DNA from: Jatrophihabitans cynanchi
GTDB lineage: Bacteria > Actinomycetota > Actinomycetes > Mycobacteriales > Jatrophihabitantaceae
Length of the DNA: 64,000 nt
Assembly (NCBI RefSeq): GCF_027247405.1
Contig: NZ_CP097463.1
Coordinates: 2,294,001 to 2,358,000, forward strand
Direction: 5' to 3'
Both the position numbers and the translations under genes were made by a program. The notes under the pieces are model-generated. The model was given only the letters and a program-made list of their open reading frames with translations, did not search any database and was not told the origin of the DNA. Of the stretch, positions 32,860-41,830 are shown in pieces. Numbering within the stretch: the first letter of the stretch is position 1; each line of letters begins with the position of its first letter.

Positions 32860-33896
32860 GCCGCGACCTCCACGCCGCAGCCGATCAGCGTCCGCAGCAG
32901 CGTCACGATCGCCAGGTGGACGTCCTCGTCGAGGCCGTCCGAGGTCGGCTCGGTGAAGCCGGTGACCCCGTCGATGAGGCCGGCGGCCGAACACGCCTGC
33001 AGCATCCGGTGCTCCAGCCGCTCGTCGTGCATCACCTCCGGTCGTCCCAGCACGGCGGCGAGCGCGGCGCAGATCCCGTAGCCACCCCAGTTCGACACGG
33101 TGACCGGTACGGCGACATCGGTCTCGGCGGCCGGAACCACCCCGCCGCCGCACCCGCAGCCACAGTCCCGCCCGTACGGCAGCACATCACGCAGGCTGCC
33201 GCCGGCGTTGCCCATGCCGAGCTCGTTGCCGCCGTCGCCGATGCCGATCGTCGGCACCGACCGCTCCCGGCACAGCGCGATCAGCGAGTCCATCGAGGCG
33301 ACCGTGGCCGTGCACTCCCGGCCCTGGCTCATGTGCACCCGCCCGGCCTCGTTCGCACCACCCTTCTCGATGGCGATGAACGCCCCCACCCGGTGCACGA
33401 ACAGGCCCTCGGCCGCGGCGCCCGCGGCGGCCCGGTCGGCCGGGTACGCGACCACGGCCGCCGCGTGCAGCAGCACGTCCGCGTCCCCCGTCCGCACCGC
33501 CTCCGCCAGCGGCAGGCAGCGCAGGCCGGCGGCGTGGACGACCCCAGTCATCGCCGGGACCAGTTCCGGCTCGACGAGGATCACCGGCACCGCGCCGAGG
33601 CCGATGCGCACCGCCCGGGCGAGCGCGGCCGCGCCGGTCGGGCCGTCGGACTCGGCGACGTCCGTGCTGACATAGGGCCGGTTGAGCCACCCGGTCGCGA
33701 TGAGCACGAGATCACCTGGCCGGACCGCCGCGGTGAGGGTGCGGGCGGCGAGCAGGGTGAGCGGCTCGCCGTAGAAGTCGCGGAAGTGCGGGTACAGGAT
33801 GTCGATCCGCCCGCGGTTGGGGAGGTCGGCGGTCAGCAGGCGGTCGATGCCCTCACCAATCCGCCGTACGGCGGCGTCCGGCTCGTTCGCGGTCAC
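32847..33896 (-). CDS. DUF4392 (glutamate cyclase-like) protein, first copy
   Basis: The 349-residue protein contains IGIGDGGNELGMGN, the signature of DUF4392, also seen in the C-terminal domain of mitochondrial D-glutamate cyclase, which hydrolyses 5-oxo-D-proline to D-glutamate. Other conserved parts are LIATGWLNRPYVSTDVAESD, FIAIEKGGANEAGRVHMSQG and a Cys/Gly run (DCGCGCGGGVVP) that may bind metal. It is about 45% similar by eye to the neighbouring gene 33907-34953, so they are paralogues. Overlaps with neighbours indicate one operon. The substrate is not known here. Confidence 0.82.
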   Translation of the reverse strand: MTANEPDAAVRRIGEGIDRLLTADLPNRGRIDILYPHFRDFYGEPLTLLAARTLTAAVRPGDLVLIATGWLNRPYVSTDVAESDGPTGAAALARAVRIGLGAVPVILVEPELVPAMTGVVHAAGLRCLPLAEAVRTGDADVLLHAAAVVAYPADRAAAGAAAEGLFVHRVGAFIAIEKGGANEAGRVHMSQGRECTATVASMDSLIALCRERSVPTIGIGDGGNELGMGNAGGSLRDVLPYGRDCGCGCGGGVVPAAETDVAVPVTVSNWGGYGICAALAAVLGRPEVMHDERLEHRMLQACSAAGLIDGVTGFTEPTSDGLDEDVHLAIVTLLRTLIGCGVEVAAWPG

Positions 33897-33906
33897 GGGG
33901 TCCCCC

Positions 33907-34953
33907 TCACGTCCAGGCCGCCGAGTTCACGCCGACCCCGGTCACCGCGCGCAGCAGCGTCACGAGCGCCTTGTGCACCGGCAGCTCGAGCCCGTCCGCG
34001 CTCGGCGCGACCCGGCCGCTGACGCCGTCGATGAGCCCGGCCTGCGCGCACGCTCGCAGGACGTCCTCCTCGAGCTGCGGGGTGTGCAGCAGGTCCGGCT
34101 GCTCGAGAAGGACGGCGAGCGCGGCGGCGATGCCGTAGGCGCCCCAGTTCGAGACCGTGGCGGCGACCACGACGTCGGTGGCCCGGCCGGGGACGACGCC
34201 GCCGCCACAGCCGCACTCGCAGTCGTCGGCGAAGCGGAGCCGGCCGCGGAGGCGGTCGGCGATCGTGCCCATCCCGATCTCATTACCGCCGTCGCCGACC
34301 CCGATGGTCGCGACGCCGCGCTCGGTGCAGGCGGCGAGGACGGCGTCGATGTTGGCCAGGACGTCGGTGGTGTCGTGCCCTCGGCTGGTGTGCACGCGCC
34401 CCTCCCGGTTGCGACCACCCTTCTCGACGGCGGCGAAGGCGCCCACGTCGTAGCGCTCGAGCAGCTGGCGGGCCATCGCCTCCGCCGCCACCGTCCCGGT
34501 GGGGAAGGCGACGACCGCGGCGGCATGCAGCGGGCTTGCCGACGCGCTCGCGGCGACCGCCTGCTCCGGTTCGACGCACCGCAGCCCGGCCGCCTGCACG
34601 GCGGCCGTCACGGCCGGCACGATCTCCTCCTCGGTCAGCACCAGCGGTACCGCGCCGAGGCCGAAGTGCAACGCCCGGGCCAAGGCGGCGGCGCCGGGTG
34701 GCCCGTCCGTCTCGGCGATGTAGCGGCTGACGTGCGGGCGATCCAGCCAGCCCGTGGCGATGAGCGCGACCCGGCCCGGGGAGAGGCGGGTGTGCAGCAG
34801 CCGGGCGGCGGCCAGCGTCAGCGATCCGCCGTGGTGCGCCCGGGCGGCGCCGTAAAGCAAGTCGATCACCCCCCTGCGGGGGAAGTCGATGGTGATCAGC
34901 CGGTCGATCTGGTCGCCCTTGCGGGCCACCGTCTCCTCCGTGGGCGCCGCCAC
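33907..34953 (-). CDS. DUF4392 (glutamate cyclase-like) protein, second copy
   Basis: The product has about 348 residues and the same architecture as its neighbour: LIATGWLDRPHVSRYIAETD, FAAVEKGGRNREGRVHTSRG, IGVGDGGNEIGMGT and ECGCGGGVVPG. GTG 34953, four bases after the DUF4387 stop, is chosen; GTG 34929 is possible. Two adjacent divergent paralogues suggest a heteromer or two stereochemical substrates. Function is inferred only from the family's D-glutamate cyclase member. Confidence 0.82.
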   Translation of the reverse strand: MAAPTEETVARKGDQIDRLITIDFPRRGVIDLLYGAARAHHGGSLTLAAARLLHTRLSPGRVALIATGWLDRPHVSRYIAETDGPPGAAALARALHFGLGAVPLVLTEEEIVPAVTAAVQAAGLRCVEPEQAVAASASASPLHAAAVVAFPTGTVAAEAMARQLLERYDVGAFAAVEKGGRNREGRVHTSRGHDTTDVLANIDAVLAACTERGVATIGVGDGGNEIGMGTIADRLRGRLRFADDCECGCGGGVVPGRATDVVVAATVSNWGAYGIAAALAVLLEQPDLLHTPQLEEDVLRACAQAGLIDGVSGRVAPSADGLELPVHKALVTLLRAVTGVGVNSAAWT

Positions 34954-34957
34954 GGCG

Positions 34958-35278
34958 TCAGGGGATCGTGACCGACAGCAGCGGCGCGTACTGCTGGGCG
35001 CCGAATACGTCGCTGTCACCGGGACTGCCGCTGGGCCGGTCCCGGCGGATGGTGAACTTGATCGCCCGCAGCGGTTCCAGCTCGAGGAAGGTCACGACCC
35101 GGCCCGGCTCGGTGCGGAACAGTTGTGCCACCGACTCCTTCGTCAGCGCGCGGCTGTCGACGACCCGGTGGAAGGTCTCGGGGTCTGGGAAGAAGATGTC
35201 GAAGGTGACCAGGTCGACTCCGGCGTTCTTCGAGCGCAGGGTCTTGGCGAGGTCGACGAGGCGGACGGGCTCGGGCAT
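34958..35278 (-). CDS. DUF4387 (AtuA-partner) protein
   Basis: The 106-residue protein has LVDLAKTLRSKNAGVDLVTFD and FHRVVDSRALTKESVAQLF, typical of DUF4387. This family is almost always encoded next to AtuA/DUF1446, sometimes fused to it, so the two probably form one enzyme or complex. ATG 35278 lies 14 bases after the AtuA stop. The upstream extension to 35371 overlaps atuA and is rejected. Confidence 0.82.
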   Translation of the reverse strand: MPEPVRLVDLAKTLRSKNAGVDLVTFDIFFPDPETFHRVVDSRALTKESVAQLFRTEPGRVVTFLELEPLRAIKFTIRRDRPSGSPGDSDVFGAQQYAPLLSVTIP

Positions 35279-35292
35279 CGAGGCTCCAGTGG

Positions 35293-36657
35293 TCACGAGA
35301 GGGAAGAGACGACGTTCGTCGGGAACAGCCCCGGCAGCGCCGTCGCCGGGATGACGTGGTTGACGGTCCATTCGTAGGCCGGGCTGGCCGCGAGGACCTC
35401 GTCGAAGAGGAACGAGACACTGCCGGCGGTGCCCTTCACCTGCGGAAGGCGGGCGTAGAAGAGCTGGCGGGTGGCGGTCATCGCCACCGACTTGGCCATC
35501 GCATCGTCGCGCGCGACCGCTTCGACGACGACACCCAGTTCGTGCGCCGGCGTGGTCACGAACTCGGCCTTGCCCAGGATGGCGTCCCGACCGAAGACGT
35601 GGAAGTGCAGCTCGTAGCCCCCCTCGCCGAACCTGTCCGCGACCTGGCCGCGGGCCCAGGCGATGGCGTCGTCGATGTGCCGGATCGTGTACTCGTCCCG
35701 GACCCCGGCGAAGCCGATGTAACGGCTACCGACCAGGCCGGAGCCCTCGAGCTTGACGAACAGCTCGTCGGTCGCCGCGAACTTCGGACCGGTGACCCGC
35801 GTCGTCTTCTCCGCGACCTGCTCGTACCGGCACTCGGTCATGTCGAGCGTGCCGCCGGCGAGCGCCTCGAAGTAGGGGTGCGAGCGCTCGTACATCGAGT
35901 GGCTGGCGACCGAGGATGGCGTGCAGCGCTGGTCCGGATGCATGGCCGTGACATCCACGTACGAGTCGGTGATCTCACCCATCACGCTCTCCTTGCCGCC
36001 GTAGGGTTCGGCGCAGAAGGAGGCGCACTCGAGGACCTTGCCCATGTAGTAGGCGAGCTCCTCAGCGAACCCAGCCCGGATCGCGGGGGCGGCGAAGACG
36101 GCACAGTCGCTCGACCGCCCACCGATGATCACGTCGGCCCCGGCGTCCAGCAACGAGATGTAGGGCGCGGAGCCGGCAACGGCGACGATCCGGTCGGTGC
36201 GGTCGATGTCCTCGAGGGCCAGCTCCGCCCGGCCGTCCAACCCGGGGACCATCGTGCCCCGTCGGATCGCGTCCGCGACCGCTTGCGTGGGCACCTCCGA
36301 GTGGAAGTAGCCGATGCGGAACTCGTCGAGCTGGTGCGCGCTCGCGATCTGCTGGATCATCTCGACGAACATATCGACACTGCGGTTCCCACCGGTGTCG
36401 CCGGCCGAGCCGATCAGCATCGGGATCTTGCGTTCACGCGCGGCGAGGAGCATCAGCTCGAGGTCGTGGCACTGCCACTCACGCGGGCTCGCGCAGGTGT
36501 TGCCGCCGAGCGGGCCGGGGCCGATGTCGCAGCTGCCGGAGTCGGCGATCAGGAAGTCGGGGTCGTGCCGGAGCGACTCGTAGAAGCTGCCCGGGCGGGT
36601 GGGCGCGAATCCGAGGTGCCCATTGGGACTCACGATGCGCATCCGTCGCGGTGACAT
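35293..36657 (-). CDS. AtuA/DUF1446-family protein
   Basis: The 454-residue protein has an N-terminal segment MRIVSPNGHLGFAPTRPGSF, LIADSGSCDIGPGPLGGNT, IGSAGDTGGNR and GADVIIGGRSSDCAVFAAPA, all typical of DUF1446/AtuA. The name comes from acyclic terpene utilisation, but the reaction is not established. Members occur in many acyl-CoA and amino-acid-related clusters. It is the first gene of the second island operon. A TGGTCTGG-type motif lies 35-65 bases upstream. The start is GTG/ATG 36657 or ATG 36642. Confidence 0.83.
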   Translation of the reverse strand: MSPRRMRIVSPNGHLGFAPTRPGSFYESLRHDPDFLIADSGSCDIGPGPLGGNTCASPREWQCHDLELMLLAARERKIPMLIGSAGDTGGNRSVDMFVEMIQQIASAHQLDEFRIGYFHSEVPTQAVADAIRRGTMVPGLDGRAELALEDIDRTDRIVAVAGSAPYISLLDAGADVIIGGRSSDCAVFAAPAIRAGFAEELAYYMGKVLECASFCAEPYGGKESVMGEITDSYVDVTAMHPDQRCTPSSVASHSMYERSHPYFEALAGGTLDMTECRYEQVAEKTTRVTGPKFAATDELFVKLEGSGLVGSRYIGFAGVRDEYTIRHIDDAIAWARGQVADRFGEGGYELHFHVFGRDAILGKAEFVTTPAHELGVVVEAVARDDAMAKSVAMTATRQLFYARLPQVKGTAGSVSFLFDEVLAASPAYEWTVNHVIPATALPGLFPTNVVSSLS

Positions 36658-36689
36658 GCCTACCTCAGGATTCCCGGCCCGTGGCCGAA

Positions 36690-36715
36690 CTGGTATGGAC
36701 TGGTCTGGTACAGAG
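36690..36715 (-). promoter_or_regulatory. TGGTCTGG-type motif upstream of the AtuA operon
   Basis: The sequence CTGGTATGGACTGGTCTGG (from 36690) holds two imperfect direct copies of TGGT-TGG, followed by TACAGAG. Similar motifs lie at 46370-46394 and 46553-46575, before dppD and the GntR gene. It is a likely operator of the GntR regulator in this island. Confidence 0.45.
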
Positions 36716-36735
36716 TAACAGGGAGTTGGTGGAAG

Positions 36736-37809
36736 TCAATCGCCGCGGCGCTCCGCCGCTAGGCTGAACCGCTGCGGGATCGCCCGGCAGGGCGTCCCGA
36801 CACCGATAGCCATCGACCGCTGGTCCGGGTGGGCGACGACCGTGGCGATGGTCCAGCCGCTGCCCTCGTCGCCGTGCACGCAGGTCGCCCCGGGCTGCTC
36901 GTGCACCGACAGCGCCCCGAGGGGGTCACCGGCGAGCCGGTCGGCATCAGCCAGGTCCACGGCCAACCGTCTGCGCCGGGCCCGCGAATCCAGCCCCTCG
37001 GCCGAGCCGGCCGGGTGGCGGCAGGTCCCGGCCAACCCGTCACTCACGAAGTGGTTGGTCGCGCACACCTCGTCGCCGGCCGGTTCGATCACCGCCAGGC
37101 GGCTGTGACCGCACTCGACCACGGCGACCGCGCCCTCGGCGTCGGCGAGGATCAGGTTGCCGAAGCCCATGCGCGGGACGGATTCCAGGTAGGCGATCGC
37201 CTCGTCGGTCGTCCCGCACTGTTCGAGCGCGTGCATCATCAGGGAGAACCGGGGCAGGCCGATCCCGACATCGGTCGACGGGACGTGCGTGTCGGCCACT
37301 GCCAGCCCGCGCTCGTTGATCCCGGCCGAGTGCACTGCCGGGGCCCCGGCGGTCGAGAGCGCGAGCCACTCGTAGCCGGCGGCCGGCTGCACCCGCACGA
37401 TGGTCTGCATCGAGCGGAAGCGCTGGTCGCTGTCGCGGTTCTTGGCGAGTACGGGGGGACGGCCGGCGGCGCCGCGCACGGCGAAGGTACTGCAGCCCCG
37501 GTCACCGCCCGGGATGTCGGCGCTGGCGAAGTAGGTGGCGAGCACGGCGACGAGCAGCCCGTCGGCCGGGACGCCGTACCCGCGCGCCATGCCCTCGACC
37601 TGGCCCAAGGTGCTCGGCGAGTGTTCCTCGAGCATGGTCCGGAGCTCGTGCAGCGACGCGCGCACGCCCGGTTCGTCCGGCGCGTAGGCCGCCAGGGCGC
37701 TGTGGCACCACTGCGCGACCTCTGCGCGCAGGTGGCTGGTCGCGGCCGCGATCGCCCGCCCGATCCGGTTACCGTCACCGGTTGCTTCGACAGTGGCGAG
37801 TTGGCTCAC
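36736..37809 (-). CDS. C45-family Ntn hydrolase (acyltransferase/amide hydrolase)
   Basis: The 357-residue protein is made as a precursor. The candidate autocatalytic nucleophile is C106 in DRGCSTFAVRG, followed by LAKNRDSDQRF, a hallmark of the C45 family (isopenicillin-N acyltransferase, carcinine and beta-alanyl-amide hydrolases). EWLALSTAGAPAVHSAGINERGLAV fits the family core. The ATG overlaps the decarboxylase stop. In this operon it probably cleaves an amide of the imported compound. It is the last gene of the dpp-led operon; a 78-base gap with an operator-like motif follows. Confidence 0.82.
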   Translation of the reverse strand: MSQLATVEATGDGNRIGRAIAAATSHLRAEVAQWCHSALAAYAPDEPGVRASLHELRTMLEEHSPSTLGQVEGMARGYGVPADGLLVAVLATYFASADIPGGDRGCSTFAVRGAAGRPPVLAKNRDSDQRFRSMQTIVRVQPAAGYEWLALSTAGAPAVHSAGINERGLAVADTHVPSTDVGIGLPRFSLMMHALEQCGTTDEAIAYLESVPRMGFGNLILADAEGAVAVVECGHSRLAVIEPAGDEVCATNHFVSDGLAGTCRHPAGSAEGLDSRARRRRLAVDLADADRLAGDPLGALSVHEQPGATCVHGDEGSGWTIATVVAHPDQRSMAIGVGTPCRAIPQRFSLAAERRGD

Positions 37810-39080
37810 CGGGGCTCCTCCGTAGCAGGGCGGTCGCGGGCGAAGAGGTCCTCGACGGTCTCCCGCCGGACGGCGAGCCGTGCCCCCGCCGCGGCGCTCG
37901 AGAGCACGATCGGTGGCCGGAGCGCGCCGTTGTAGTTGCTGGCCGTCGTGTGGCTGTACGCGCCGGTCATCGGGAGCACGAGGACGTCCCCGATCCGCGG
38001 CGAGTCGAGCCGGGCGCCGCGGACCAGCCGGTCGCCGGACTCGCAGTGCCGGCCCACGACGTCGCAGACCTCACCGCCGTCCGGGCGGGCAGCGATCGCC
38101 GGCTGCATCGGCAGGTCGAGGAGCACGACCTCGAGGTTGTCGGCCATACCGCCGTCGACCGCGACGAACGTCCGGCCGGTGCGCTTCACCGTCGCGACCG
38201 TGTAGAGGGTGAGGCCGGCGCGGGCGACCAGGCTGCGCCCGGGCTCGACCAGGATCTCCGCGGACGGCGGGAGGCAGGCCCCGGCCGCCTGCGTCAACGT
38301 CTCGGCGTAGGCCTCCACCGTCGGCGGGTCGTCGGTGTCGGCGTAGCGCACGCCGAGGCCGCCGCCGAAGTTGTAGGCGGCGAACTCGCCGTACCGGGCC
38401 AGCGCGGCGGGGATCCGGGCAAAGGAGTCGAGGTCGAGGACCTGCGAGCCGACGTGGCAGTGCAGCCCGACCAGATCGAGCTTCGAGCGGGCCAGCCGGG
38501 CGATCGCCTCCCGTGCCTGGACCCCGGGGAGTCCGAACTTCGACTCGGGCTGACCGGTCACCATCGACTCGTGAGTGGCGACAGTGATCTCGGGGATCAC
38601 GCGCAGCATGACGTGCTGCCCGGCCGGCGCCCATCTCAGCAGCCGGTCGATGTCGTCACCATTGTCGATGACGAAGGTGCCGACGCCGTGCTCGACGGCG
38701 GCCCGGATCTCCGCCTCGGTCTTGGCGTTTCCGTGGACGTAGACGTCGGCTGGGGCGAAGCCGGCTGCCAGCGCCAGCTCGAGCTCGCCGGTGCCGGCAA
38801 CGTCGCAGCTGAGCCCCTCCTCGGCCAACACCCGGTAGATGGGCGTCGATGGGAACGACTTCGAGGCGAAGACCACCCGTGACTGCGTCCGGCGCGACCG
38901 GAACGCGGTGAGATACCGGCGGGCCTGCGCGCGCAGCTCGTCCTCGTCGACGAGGTAGCAAGGCGTCCCGAACTCGCCGGCGAGCTCAGTGAGCGGGCGG
39001 CGGTGCAGGACGAGTTCGCCGTCGGCGCCGATCGCCGCTCCGCCGGGGAGGAAACCCAGTACGCGCGGGGAAGGCGTCAC
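37806..39080 (-). CDS. Diaminopimelate decarboxylase-like PLP enzyme
   Basis: The 424-residue fold-type III PLP enzyme has the Schiff-base Lys in VFASKSF (about 73), GLHCHVGSQ, EPGRSLVARAG, CESGDRL and GAYSHTTASNYNG, all matching DAP decarboxylase, which acts on the D-centre of meso-diaminopimelate to give L-lysine. Position inside a catabolic island, not next to argS or hom, argues against a housekeeping lysA. A related D-amino acid or carboxylated diamine substrate is possible. It is coupled by overlaps to the CocE gene and the C45 gene. Confidence 0.85.
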   Translation of the reverse strand: MTPSPRVLGFLPGGAAIGADGELVLHRRPLTELAGEFGTPCYLVDEDELRAQARRYLTAFRSRRTQSRVVFASKSFPSTPIYRVLAEEGLSCDVAGTGELELALAAGFAPADVYVHGNAKTEAEIRAAVEHGVGTFVIDNGDDIDRLLRWAPAGQHVMLRVIPEITVATHESMVTGQPESKFGLPGVQAREAIARLARSKLDLVGLHCHVGSQVLDLDSFARIPAALARYGEFAAYNFGGGLGVRYADTDDPPTVEAYAETLTQAAGACLPPSAEILVEPGRSLVARAGLTLYTVATVKRTGRTFVAVDGGMADNLEVVLLDLPMQPAIAARPDGGEVCDVVGRHCESGDRLVRGARLDSPRIGDVLVLPMTGAYSHTTASNYNGALRPPIVLSSAAAGARLAVRRETVEDLFARDRPATEEPR

Positions 39081-40921
39081 GACTGCTCCGTCTGCTGGGT
39101 TGCGACCTCAGTCGCGAGGTCGTGGGCCACGCCCGGGCCGCGCAGGCGGGAGGCGGTCGCACCGCCGCAGTGCACCGTCACGGTGAAGCGATCCAAGGCC
39201 TCCGGGTTGCGGTCGTAGCGGGGCCAGCTGCTGTTCGCAACGTCGACCCGGATGCGGTGCCCCACGGCGAACCGGTTGCTGACGTGCAGCGGGCCGACGG
39301 TCACGAGGGTCGGCTCGCCATTCTGAGCGCCGGCGACCAGCTGCGTCCACGAGGCGCAGCGCCGGTACCCGTCGGCAAGGTTGAGGGCGAAGCCGTCGGG
39401 CCAGTCCCTCGAGGCCGGGTACTCGTCGACGATCTTCACCGACAGGTCGCAGGCCGCGCTCTCCGAGGTGAGCCACAGGTCGACGAAGAGCGGGCCGGTG
39501 AGGTCGACGTCGTCGGCCAGGGGGGCGCTGCGGAACGCCGCCACGTCGGGGCGCGCCGCGAGCGGCAACCCCGAGCCGGGGGAGTCGAGCGCGTCCGGCA
39601 GCTCGCGCTGATCCTGCCCGCCACTGGCGACGAAGCCGGGAATGATATCGGGGTTCCTGATCGAGCTGCCAATCGTCGGCACCGGACGCGCGAGATCCAC
39701 CCGGAGGTCGCGCCGGCCGGCCGGGGTTGCGTCGTCGCCCGTCTCGAGCCGCCCGTCCGAGGTGAGGGTCCAGTTGAGGTCCCGGCCACCGGCCGGCGGC
39801 CACTGGTCGGCCTCGCGCCAGCAGCCGCCGTGGGCGAGGCGGCCGTTCGCATCCCGGCGACCGCTCCCGCCACCCAGTCGGAAGTAGGTGACCGTCGGGG
39901 TGTCGGTGGCTCGCTCGGCCTCGACGCCGCGGAGGTGGGCGTCGAACCAGCGCAGGCGCACCTCGTTCATATTCAGCGACGACTGCGCCCCGAACGCCGC
40001 CGCGCCGACGAAGTCCGGGTGGCCGTACGGGTCGGCGTGCAGCCAGGTGCCGACCACGACCCGCTTGGGCTTGCGGTGGTGCGCGAGCAGCTCCAGCTTG
40101 CGGAAGGTCGCCCACTGGTGGTGCCCGTACCAGCTAGTGACGAGCAGGACCGGGATGTCCGGATACCGGTCGACGTAAGGCTCCAGGTTCATCTGCGGGT
40201 TGTCCCACTCCGGCCCCGCGATCACCGAGTCCTGCGCGAACAGCAGCCAGTCCTCGTACTCGGGCAACGCCGACACCGGGGAGGCACCGCGCCGCCAGGG
40301 AGCCCTCCGGAACCAGTCGGCGGCGTGGTCGCGCGAGTGCTCGAGCGCGGCTCGCAGTAGGGGGTCGCGCGCGGCCTGCGGGCTCGACAGGGCCATCCGC
40401 AAGGCGTAGGTGCCCAGCTGTCCGAGCACGAACGCACCTTCCTCGCGGACCGTGCGCTTGAAGTAGTTCAGCCCGGCGTCGAGGATCACCTGGCAGCGCA
40501 GCGCCGGATGGTTCGTGATCGCCAGCGACTGCTGGTTCGCCCCCGTGTAGGAGAGCCCGGTCGTGCCCACCGCGCCGTCCGACCAGGGCTGCTCGGCGAT
40601 CCAGGTAAGCAGGTCGGCACCGTCCTCGCCCTCGTGCGGCCGTGCGAGGTAGTGCTGGAAGACGCCCTCGGAGTCGCCGCGGCCGCGGGTGTCCTGCAGC
40701 ACGACGTTGTAGCCGCGAGCGGCGAAGAAGTAGGCCATCGCCTGCAACTCCGGGTCCCGGCGACCGTAGGGGGTCCGCTCGACGATGGTGGGAGCCGGCC
40801 CGCGGGTGCCGTCCGGCGCCTGCGGGACGTAGGCGTCGGTGGCGAGCCGGATGCCGTCCCGGCAGGTGAGGAGGACCGTCTCGCGCGTCGTCCGACCGTG
40901 CAGCAGCCAGTGCGGGTTCAT
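39077..40921 (-). CDS. CocE/NonD-family hydrolase
   Basis: The 614-residue protein has an alpha/beta-hydrolase core with nucleophile Ser in GTTGLSYTGANQ (about 135), YNVVLQDTRGRGDSEG before it, and the C-terminal jelly-roll domain typical of X-Pro dipeptidyl peptidase-like CocE/NonD enzymes (SAPLADDVDLTGPLFVDLWL). This family hydrolyses esters and amides, including alpha-amino-acid esters, cocaine and acylated beta-lactams. ATG 40921 overlaps the dppC stop; the 150-codon extension upstream is a shadow. No signal peptide is seen, so it acts after import. Confidence 0.88.
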   Translation of the reverse strand: MNPHWLLHGRTTRETVLLTCRDGIRLATDAYVPQAPDGTRGPAPTIVERTPYGRRDPELQAMAYFFAARGYNVVLQDTRGRGDSEGVFQHYLARPHEGEDGADLLTWIAEQPWSDGAVGTTGLSYTGANQQSLAITNHPALRCQVILDAGLNYFKRTVREEGAFVLGQLGTYALRMALSSPQAARDPLLRAALEHSRDHAADWFRRAPWRRGASPVSALPEYEDWLLFAQDSVIAGPEWDNPQMNLEPYVDRYPDIPVLLVTSWYGHHQWATFRKLELLAHHRKPKRVVVGTWLHADPYGHPDFVGAAAFGAQSSLNMNEVRLRWFDAHLRGVEAERATDTPTVTYFRLGGGSGRRDANGRLAHGGCWREADQWPPAGGRDLNWTLTSDGRLETGDDATPAGRRDLRVDLARPVPTIGSSIRNPDIIPGFVASGGQDQRELPDALDSPGSGLPLAARPDVAAFRSAPLADDVDLTGPLFVDLWLTSESAACDLSVKIVDEYPASRDWPDGFALNLADGYRRCASWTQLVAGAQNGEPTLVTVGPLHVSNRFAVGHRIRVDVANSSWPRYDRNPEALDRFTVTVHCGGATASRLRGPGVAHDLATEVATQQTEQS

Positions 40922-41829
40922 CAGTGGGCGGCCATCTCGAGCAGCTGCGGGTCCGGCTCGGGCCAGGTCGCGGAGAGTTCGCTGCCCCGCCGGTGGGCCT
41001 TCATCCGCGGATCGGCGAAGTCGCGCAACGCGTCGCCGAGCAGGTTCACCGCCAGCACGATGACGAAGATCGCCAGCCCGGGGATCGTGGCCAGCCACCA
41101 GGCGGTCGCCAGGTAGGCGCGACCGTCGGCCAGCATCGCGCCCCAGGTGGCGGTGGCGGCGTTGGCCCCGAGGCCGAGGAAGGAGAGCGAGGCCTCGGTG
41201 ACGATCACGATGCCGAGCTCCAGCGTCGAGACGACGAGGATCGGGCCGTAGATGTTGGGGAGGATGTGCTTGACCATGATCGCGGTCCGGCTCACACCGA
41301 GCATGCGCGCCGACGTGACGTACTCGCGCTCCCTGATCGAGAGGGTCTCGCCGCGGACAAGTCGCACGTAGACGACCCACTCGCTTGCGACGAGTGCGAT
41401 GATCACGTTACGGGTACCCGGCCCGAGGATCGCGATGATCGTGATGGCCAGGAGCAGGAACGGGAACGCGAGCCAGGCGTCGACGACGCGCATCAGCAGC
41501 GAATCGAGCAGGCCGCCGAAGTAGCCGCTGACCAGCCCGATGGCCACCCCCGCCACGACAGAGATGCCGACGGCGATGACCGCGACGAGTAGCGATTCGC
41601 GGGTGCCGGCGATGAGCCGGGAGAGGATATCGCGGCCCAGTACGTCGGTGCCGAGTGGATGCCCCGCCGAGAGGGGGGCGCGCAACCGGGCGGTCAGGTC
41701 CTGGTGCTGGGGATCGTCGGGGACGAGGAGCGGTGCGAAGGCACCGACGAACGCGAACGCGGCGCAGACTAGCGCGGCGAGCGTCGCGGCGAGCCCCAGC
41801 TGCCGCACCGGGCGAGCGATGTGCACCAT
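40921..41829 (-). CDS. Peptide/nickel-type ABC transporter permease (DppC-like)
   Basis: The 302-residue permease begins with a helix (LGLAATLAALVCAAFAFVGA), followed by the DppC/OppC-N domain (HPLGTDVLGRDILSRLI) and five further helices. The EAA-type cytoplasmic loop is REYVTSARMLGVSRTAIMVKHILPN. It pairs with the DppB-like gene one base upstream. Together with the binding protein and two ATPases it forms a complete importer for peptides or similar solutes. Confidence 0.92.
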   Translation of the reverse strand: MVHIARPVRQLGLAATLAALVCAAFAFVGAFAPLLVPDDPQHQDLTARLRAPLSAGHPLGTDVLGRDILSRLIAGTRESLLVAVIAVGISVVAGVAIGLVSGYFGGLLDSLLMRVVDAWLAFPFLLLAITIIAILGPGTRNVIIALVASEWVVYVRLVRGETLSIREREYVTSARMLGVSRTAIMVKHILPNIYGPILVVSTLELGIVIVTEASLSFLGLGANAATATWGAMLADGRAYLATAWWLATIPGLAIFVIVLAVNLLGDALRDFADPRMKAHRRGSELSATWPEPDPQLLEMAAH

Positions 41830-41830
41830 G

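Noticed and set aside
37806-39080. Housekeeping lysA for lysine synthesis
   Set aside because: It lies in a catabolic operon on a mobile island between hydrolase genes, not with lysine or threonine genes.
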